The translations under genes were made by a program, and so were the position numbers. From contig JAUMYE010000029.1 of assembly GCA_030528815.1 (NCBI GenBank), forward strand, positions 1 through 10,038: a stretch of DNA of 10,038 bases, given 5' to 3'. The notes under the pieces are model-generated. The model searched no databases and was not told where the DNA came from. It saw nothing but the letters and a program-made list of their open reading frames with translations. This DNA is from Candidatus Saccharimonadota bacterium (lineage in GTDB: Bacteria; Patescibacteriota; Saccharimonadia; Saccharimonadales; Saccharimonadaceae). The number at the start of each line of letters is the position of its first letter. Positions within the stretch are counted from its first letter, which is position 1. This document shows, piece by piece, positions 6,915 through 10,038 of this stretch.

Positions 6915-6943
6915 ATTATAGCATATTTTGCAATATTTTTCAA
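6915..6943 (-). promoter_or_regulatory. Promoter predicted to give a leaderless mRNA
   Basis: On the minus strand TTGAAA (6943-6938) and a perfect TATAAT (6920-6915) are separated by 17 nt. Transcription should start about 7 nt further on, at the A of the ATG (6908). No purine-rich Shine-Dalgarno fits between the -10 box and the start codon. Confidence 0.7.
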
Positions 6944-6984
6944 GGTTATGTTTATTCTATTAGAGTTCATAAGCTTGTGCTTCA

Positions 6985-7013
6985 TTGACAGATAGGCATA
7001 ATTATGCTACTAT
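6985..7013 (+). promoter_or_regulatory. Strong sigma70-type promoter of the 166-aa gene
   Basis: A perfect TTGACA (6985-6990), a 17-nt spacer and TACTAT (7008-7013), preceded directly by TGC as an extended -10. The start point should lie near 7020. It is divergent from the leaderless promoter, with about 40 bp between the -35 boxes. Confidence 0.65.
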
Positions 7014-7019
7014 ATAGAA

Positions 7020-7094
7020 GTACTAAATGCATTTTGATTCTTGGCTTCGGCCTTAAAAAATTGCTTGTACAAATACTACTGAGGAGGTCCGACT
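7020..7094 (+). promoter_or_regulatory. Leader of the 166-aa gene with a strong SD
   Basis: About 75 nt of predicted 5' UTR. GGC-TTCG-GCC at 7043-7052 can form a UUCG-capped mini-hairpin. The 5' AGTA and 3' TACT ends are complementary, so a larger imperfect fold is possible. GAGGAGGT at 7081-7088 lies 6 nt before the ATG and is the best Shine-Dalgarno in the window. Confidence 0.5.
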
Positions 7095-7595
7095 ATGGGA
7101 CTGCACATTAGAAAGGTAAAGACATGCGATTTTGACTCAGCTGTCATCATCGCCGCCGTCGTAGCTCTGAACAAGAGCAAGGACAAGAAGCTTGAAGTAA
7201 ACATCAATTGCTGGCCTCACTACATCGTCAGTGGCATCAGCCCTGCAAAGATGGTATTTCCTAGAGGCTGGAGCTACTACAAGCACGGACTTACAAATAA
7301 GCATAATGTAACTGGCGGCATGTACAGAGAAGTCTCAATTCGTAATTCTAAGGGCGACGAATGGGACGTAGACGCTGCTGATACTGCCAACCAGATTGAA
7401 GGCAAAGATTTCAGCACCGCTGTCGCCACAAGAGTACTCGCTGCCCTGAATGGCGGCAAATTCCTCTCACCTGGCCACATCAGCGTAAAGCCTCGTAAGC
7501 AGTTCACAACCATTGACGGTTGGGAAGTTAGCGAAGCCAAGAATGGCTTAGTGGTCAAGTGCGGCAAGAAAGTCGTCAATGTCTCCTACGCCTAA
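7095..7595 (+). CDS. Unrecognised 166-aa basic protein
   Basis: I do not recognise this protein. It has no signal peptide or membrane helix and is Lys/Arg-rich, so it is probably cytosolic and may bind nucleic acid or another acidic partner. Residues 12-27 look like a helix (a DFDSAVIIAAVVALNK core). Residues 33-60 look like strands with several aromatics (Trp40, Tyr43, Trp59, Tyr61-62). Residues 105-119 (FSTAVATRVLAALNG) look like a helix, and 128-166 like a beta-hairpin (GWEVSEAKNGLVVKCGKKVVNV). It is the only plus-strand gene. It has its own promoter, strong Shine-Dalgarno and terminator. Codons favour C/G endings (ATC, GTC, GCC, GGC; AAG far above AAA) more than the neighbouring operons, which suggests high expression or horizontal origin. 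Confidence 0.7.
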   Translation: MGLHIRKVKTCDFDSAVIIAAVVALNKSKDKKLEVNINCWPHYIVSGISPAKMVFPRGWSYYKHGLTNKHNVTGGMYREVSIRNSKGDEWDVDAADTANQIEGKDFSTAVATRVLAALNGGKFLSPGHISVKPRKQFTTIDGWEVSEAKNGLVVKCGKKVVNVSYA

Positions 7596-7602
7596 TCCAA
7601 CC

Positions 7603-7633
7603 ATCCCCCTTGCGGAAACGCTGGGGGATTTTT
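7603..7633 (+). terminator. Intrinsic terminator of the 166-aa gene
   Basis: ATCCCCC (7603-7609) pairs with GGGGGAT (7623-7629). Inside, GCG-GAAA-CGC (7612-7621) adds a second short stem with a GNRA loop, and TTTTT at 7629-7633 follows. The hairpin begins 7 nt after the TAA. Confidence 0.9.
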
Positions 7634-7664
7634 CTTCCGCGCAAAATTTGTAGGCGCACAAAAT

Positions 7665-7691
7665 GCCGCCTAGGTATCTAGGCGGCTTTTT
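7665..7691. terminator. Second, bidirectional terminator between convergent genes
   Basis: A perfect 9-bp stem, GCCGCCTAG (7665-7673) and CTAGGCGGC (7678-7686), around GTAT. TTTTT at 7687-7691 makes it a textbook terminator on the plus strand. On the minus strand it lies 11 bp after the stop of the repeat protein and is followed by ATTTTG, so it probably ends that transcript too. Confidence 0.8.
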
Positions 7692-7697
7692 GATTGT

Positions 7698-8657
7698 TTA
7701 GAGGAGTCCAGCCAGCTCGAGAGCTTTACTCCAGGAGCCAAAACGTACCTGCAGTGATCTAACCGAAGGTTCGCCCTTTACGCGGTTGGCGATGTAGATT
7801 GACTCGCTGAGATCGCAGTTCGCCCTTTCGGCGACAGCCTTGAGCTTTTCGAGCATTTCTTCATCAGTGTAGAGGGCGTGGTTTACCGGCGGCAGGCCTG
7901 CTGCTTTGGCAGCATTCTCCCAAGAACCAAAACGCGAAGAGATAGTCGCGCTCCAGTGCGGCGCATTTTCCGGCCTGTTCGCTTCGTACTCAATTACATT
8001 TGGCGTATGACCGAGCATTTCTGCAATGTCCTGCAGAACGGCGATCATTTCGTCATCGGTATAGCGAGCGAAGTTTCTGAGACGTTCATAGCCGGCTTCC
8101 TTCATGGCTTCCTTCCAGTCGCCCAAGTGCGATTTGATTGTGCTCGTACAAGGCATATCCGGACTGCGGAGCTCATTGTATTCTTTTTGAGTAAACGCTC
8201 GGCCAAGAATCTGCTCAACACAAACGATTGCGTCGATAACTTCTTCCTTAGTGAAAGTTCGCTCTTCATACTTGAGCCTTGCGCGCTCGAGCGCTTTAGG
8301 CCAGCTGCCGAAGCGGCGGGCGTAAGTAACAGAGCTTGCCATGCCGGGACCACGGTGCGCATCATAGCTGTTCTGGTCGGGAGTATAGCCCAGGTTTTTA
8401 GCAACCTTGATCAGGTCTTCGACTAGCTCAACATCCGTATGACGGGTGAGCTTTCTGGAACGGGCCGGATTATAGCCAGCAGCCTCAACGGCTTCCAGCC
8501 AACCCCCGAAATGACGGCGTATCGTATCTGCAGTAGGCATATCCTCGGTGCAGTGCTTACGATACTCGGACATCACCGGTCTATGACCGATAGTTTTCGC
8601 AACCTTGTTGATTGCGGCACACATCTGTTCTTTAGTGGCGTTTACTGCATGTTTCAT
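7698..8657 (-). CDS. Five-repeat protein with homing-endonuclease-associated (HNH_repeat) modules
   Basis: A 319-aa soluble protein made almost wholly of five repeats of about 56-58 residues: 8-63, 74-129, 135-191, 199-255 and 263-317. Each starts with a T-x-x-E-(M/V/L) helix and has a middle LGxTP or GHRP turn. Each ends in (R/H)-(F/L)-G-(S/G/D)-W-x-x-A-x-x-A(G), with Trp at 53, 119, 181, 246 and 309. This matches the 'homing endonuclease associated repeat' known from HNH-type nucleases and archaeal or phage proteins, where it is presumed to bind DNA. No HNH, GIY-YIG or LAGLIDADG catalytic segment is present, so this is an array of binding modules alone. The ATG has AGGAGG at 8666-8671, 8 nt upstream. 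It is a single-gene unit with its own strong promoter and a palindromic leader. DNA-binding regulator or accessory factor is the likeliest role; nuclease activity is unlikely. Confidence 0.85.
   Translation of the reverse strand: MKHAVNATKEQMCAAINKVAKTIGHRPVMSEYRKHCTEDMPTADTIRRHFGGWLEAVEAAGYNPARSRKLTRHTDVELVEDLIKVAKNLGYTPDQNSYDAHRGPGMASSVTYARRFGSWPKALERARLKYEERTFTKEEVIDAIVCVEQILGRAFTQKEYNELRSPDMPCTSTIKSHLGDWKEAMKEAGYERLRNFARYTDDEMIAVLQDIAEMLGHTPNVIEYEANRPENAPHWSATISSRFGSWENAAKAAGLPPVNHALYTDEEMLEKLKAVAERANCDLSESIYIANRVKGEPSVRSLQVRFGSWSKALELAGLL
7707..8636 (-). repeat. Five tandem protein-coding repeats (about 64-codon period)
   Basis: The tryptophans of the FGSW-type motif recur at intervals of 66, 62, 65 and 63 residues. 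Similarity is clear at protein level but diverged at DNA level, so the duplications are old. Repeats 1, 2, 4 and 5 keep FG; repeat 3 has LGDW. Repeat 5 lacks the G-x-T-P turn, and repeat 2 lacks the closing A-G. Confidence 0.85.
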
Positions 8658-8687
8658 GAGAGATTCCTCCTAAAAACTTAAAGACCT

Positions 8688-8708
8688 CGTACTCTTTACG
8701 AGAGTACG
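8688..8708 (-). promoter_or_regulatory. Palindrome in the leader of the repeat protein, possible operator
   Basis: CGTACTCT (8688-8695) and AGAGTACG (8701-8708) form a perfect 8-bp inverted repeat around TTACG. It lies at about +7 to +27 of the predicted transcript and before the Shine-Dalgarno. With no T-run after it, it suits an operator or an mRNA-stabilising stem better than a terminator. Confidence 0.5.
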
Positions 8709-8720
8709 CCCAATGCTTAT

Positions 8721-8749
8721 ATTATACCATAAGCGGCGTGATTAGTCAA
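8721..8749 (-). promoter_or_regulatory. Strong sigma70-type promoter of the repeat protein gene
   Basis: On the minus strand TTGACT (8749-8744), a 17-nt spacer and a perfect TATAAT (8726-8721), with TGG just before it as an extended -10. The start point should lie near 8714, giving a leader of about 57 nt. Confidence 0.8.
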
Positions 8750-8791
8750 TGTTAGTGCTAGAATCAAAACCAAGCAACATCTAAAATACAC

Positions 8792-8820
8792 AAAAATACC
8801 CCCAGAGTTTCCTCCGGGGG
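8792..8820 (-). terminator. Intrinsic terminator of the 199-aa gene
   Basis: On the minus strand CCCCCGGAG (8820-8812), a GAAA loop and CTCTGGGGG (8807-8799) form a 9-bp stem with one G-U pair. TATTTTT (8798-8792) follows. The stem lies about 30 bp after the stop codon. Confidence 0.85.
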
Positions 8821-8851
8821 CGGTTTTAGTTTTGCGGGTGTTTTTTGCGGC

Positions 8852-9451
8852 TTAGTCTTCAATTGTTTCGAGATCACTCTTTACCCTATTGAGGATACCT
8901 TCATGTCCACCAGAAATCTCTACAAGATGCTCGTTTATGGTCGAAAGAAGAATATCATGCAGAAGAGTTACGTCGCCTTCGATGTCTGACGGATCGAATC
9001 CGTTATCAATAATTGTCTTACTGCCGTCTTCTTTATTAATCTCTTCAGATATGAAGGTTGCGCCGAATGCGTCTTCTATCTCGTCAGCAAAGCCCTTGCC
9101 ATCACTTGCGCGCCAAAGCTCAGCAAGTTCGGCGAGAGCGCCATTGACGTCATGAACAACCTGTCCAAAATACAAAGATTCAAGCTTAGCATAAGACGAG
9201 AAGGCGGTTTTTACCTGCATGATTCGTATTGGCCAAATCCGGTCAGTGTCACAATTTAGCATATCTGCCTGATAGACTTTAACGAATCTGCGATTAGCGT
9301 AGACTACTTTTCCCGTTCTTCGCGAGAGGCCACATTCTGCGGCGTTAACTGCGCAAGAGTCGATATATTCCTCCAGAGTCGCAATAACGTTTATTAGAGA
9401 CTCCGTAAGCTTGATATCGAACTCAGCCTGCTGCTTCTTGGTAATTGCCAT
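8852..9451 (-). CDS. Unrecognised 199-aa acidic, mainly helical protein
   Basis: I do not recognise this protein. It has no signal peptide or membrane segment. Residues 1-38 (KKQQAEFDIKLTESLINVIA onward) and 83-115 look like long amphipathic helices. A basic patch with RRTGKVVYANRRFVKVY lies at 44-60. The C-terminal half is strongly acidic (DEIEDAFGATFISEE at 123-137, DPSDIEGD at 153-160, DLETIED at the end). Four cysteines are near the N-terminal half (33, 40, 67 visible), without a metal-binding pattern. The ATG has AGGTGG at 9458-9463, 6 nt upstream. It is a single-gene unit with its own promoter and terminator, like its two left neighbours. The acidic composition could suit a protein-binding or DNA-mimic role, but nothing in the sequence shows this. 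Confidence 0.65.
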   Translation of the reverse strand: MAITKKQQAEFDIKLTESLINVIATLEEYIDSCAVNAAECGLSRRTGKVVYANRRFVKVYQADMLNCDTDRIWPIRIMQVKTAFSSYAKLESLYFGQVVHDVNGALAELAELWRASDGKGFADEIEDAFGATFISEEINKEDGSKTIIDNGFDPSDIEGDVTLLHDILLSTINEHLVEISGGHEGILNRVKSDLETIED

Positions 9452-9471
9452 AAATATCCACCTGCTTTCAG

Positions 9472-9505
9472 AAAAATACTACAGCTACAAGGGGTAGCCG
9501 TGTAG
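9472..9505 (-). terminator. Hairpin plus T-run: terminator of the sugar transferase gene or leader attenuator
   Basis: On the minus strand CTACA (9505-9501), a CG bulge and GCTA (9498-9495) pair with TAGC (9487-9484) and TGTAG (9483-9479) around a 7-nt loop. TATTTTT (9478-9472) follows. It could end transcription from the polysaccharide gene. It also lies within the first 35 nt of the transcript predicted for the 199-aa gene, so it might attenuate that gene. Confidence 0.5.
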
Positions 9506-9509
9506 CTTC

Positions 9510-9538
9510 ATTATGTTCTAGGGGTGGATTATTGTCAA
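9510..9538 (-). promoter_or_regulatory. Sigma70-type promoter of the 199-aa gene
   Basis: On the minus strand a perfect TTGACA (9538-9533), a 17-nt spacer and CATAAT (9515-9510). The start point should be near 9503. The -35 box begins 1 bp after the sugar transferase stop codon. Confidence 0.7.
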
Positions 9539-9539
9539 A

Positions 9540-10038
9540 CTATTTACTGCCGACTTTTTTAAGTACGGCTTTAAAAGTCTTAGCAAGAATAAGAGTATCG
9601 AATTTTAGCGAAGCTTTTTCACCATATTCTGTTTCAAGAACTAATCTCTGGCCAAAGGTAAGATTATTGCGGCCAGAAACCTGCCACCAGCCCGTTAGGC
9701 CAGGTTTTACGGCAAGAATAACATCAGAGTTAACGCCCATATGATCGCGTTCGCTAACCATATATGGCCTGTTGCCAATGAAGGACATATCGCCCTTGAG
9801 GACATTTAGGAACTGAGGAAGCTCGTCTAGGGACGTTGCGCGGATAAACTTACCCATCTTGGTAATACGCGGATCATTGTCTAGCTTGTGATTCTTTTCG
9901 TATTCTTCGCGAAGTTCTGGCTGCTTTTCAAATAGTTCATCAAGCAAAGCGTCCGCCTGGCGGCCATCATCTAGCATTACCATACTGCGGAACTTCAAAA
10001 GATTAAAGATTTTGCCGTCACGACCAAGCCTTGCCTGC
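9540..10038 (-). CDS. Polyprenyl-phosphate sugar-1-phosphate transferase, WbaP/RfbP type (5' end outside window)
   Basis: The last 165 residues of a bacterial sugar transferase, which moves a sugar-1-phosphate from a nucleotide sugar to undecaprenyl phosphate to start capsule, O-antigen or exopolysaccharide synthesis. The frame stays open to the window edge, and the extra residues (ARLGRDGKIFNLLKFRSM) match the family core, so a start at the TTG (9996-9998) is wrong. Visible motifs: KFRSMVMLDD; TSLDELPQFLNVLKGDMSFIG; NRP; and VKPGLTGWWQVSGR before the C-terminal helix. The N-terminal membrane helices of WbaP-type enzymes would be encoded to the right. It ends in TAG at 9540-9542. It probably closes a polysaccharide operon that continues beyond 10038. 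Confidence 0.95.
   Translation of the reverse strand, partial: QARLGRDGKIFNLLKFRSMVMLDDGRQADALLDELFEKQPELREEYEKNHKLDNDPRITKMGKFIRATSLDELPQFLNVLKGDMSFIGNRPYMVSERDHMGVNSDVILAVKPGLTGWWQVSGRNNLTFGQRLVLETEYGEKASLKFDTLILAKTFKAVLKKVGSK

Noticed and set aside
7878..8426. 182-aa plus-strand open frame opposite the repeat protein
   Set aside because: It is antisense to a clear five-repeat protein, has no SD or promoter and its sequence shows no domain. It is a shadow of the biased codons on the other strand.
7698..8657. Active HNH or GIY-YIG homing endonuclease
   Set aside because: The five repeats account for nearly all residues, and no catalytic motif or zinc-binding cysteines are present. The repeat family alone does not imply nuclease activity.
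8648..8663. TGTTTCATGAGAGATT as a parS site
   Set aside because: Only about 11 of 16 bases agree with the parS consensus and the right half is not palindromic. It spans the start codon of the repeat protein. No better match was seen elsewhere.
9996..9998. TTG as the start of the sugar transferase
   Set aside because: The frame is open to the window edge and the upstream residues match the conserved core of the family, so the true start is outside the window.

Overview
The window reads as a streamlined, moderately AT-rich bacterial chromosome with the standard genetic code: TAA, TAG and TGA all serve as stops, and TGA ends the gene at 789-1646. Short proteins, overlapping genes, a cut-down Mur-ligase-like protein and a short rRNA adenine methyltransferase suggest a Candidate Phyla Radiation bacterium. 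Saccharibacteria (TM7) is my best guess, but this is an inference from gene style, not from a marker gene.

Left part (132-5487, minus strand). One compact operon seems to run from a sigma70-type promoter at 5459-5487 to an intrinsic terminator at 132-169. In transcription order it holds a DUF308/HdeD-like membrane protein, a degenerate MurF-like protein, parA, parB, frr (ribosome recycling factor) and two tandem, related membrane-anchored proteins of unknown function. Spacings run from 22-bp overlaps to a 21-bp gap. The operon combines chromosome partition (ParA/ParB) and ribosome recycling with envelope-associated proteins.

Middle (5433-6943, minus strand). A second operon holds a small two-helix membrane protein, a SpoU/TrmH-type RNA 2'-O-methyltransferase and a KsgA/Erm-type rRNA adenine methyltransferase. 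Its promoter sits so close to the first ATG that the mRNA should be leaderless. It ends in a hairpin that also holds the promoter and Shine-Dalgarno of the left operon.

Right part (6985-9538). Three single-gene units follow, each with its own sigma70-like promoter, a good Shine-Dalgarno, a structured leader and a strong intrinsic terminator. They are an unrecognised 166-aa basic protein (plus strand), a 319-aa protein made of five HNH-endonuclease-associated repeats but with no nuclease domain (minus), and an unrecognised 199-aa acidic protein (minus). Organisation and codon choice differ from the housekeeping operons, so this looks like an accessory island.

Right edge (9540-10038). The C-terminal part of a polyprenyl-phosphate sugar-1-phosphate transferase (WbaP/RfbP type) runs off the window and probably marks the end of a surface polysaccharide locus. 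No tRNA, rRNA, CRISPR array, insertion sequence or convincing parS site was seen.
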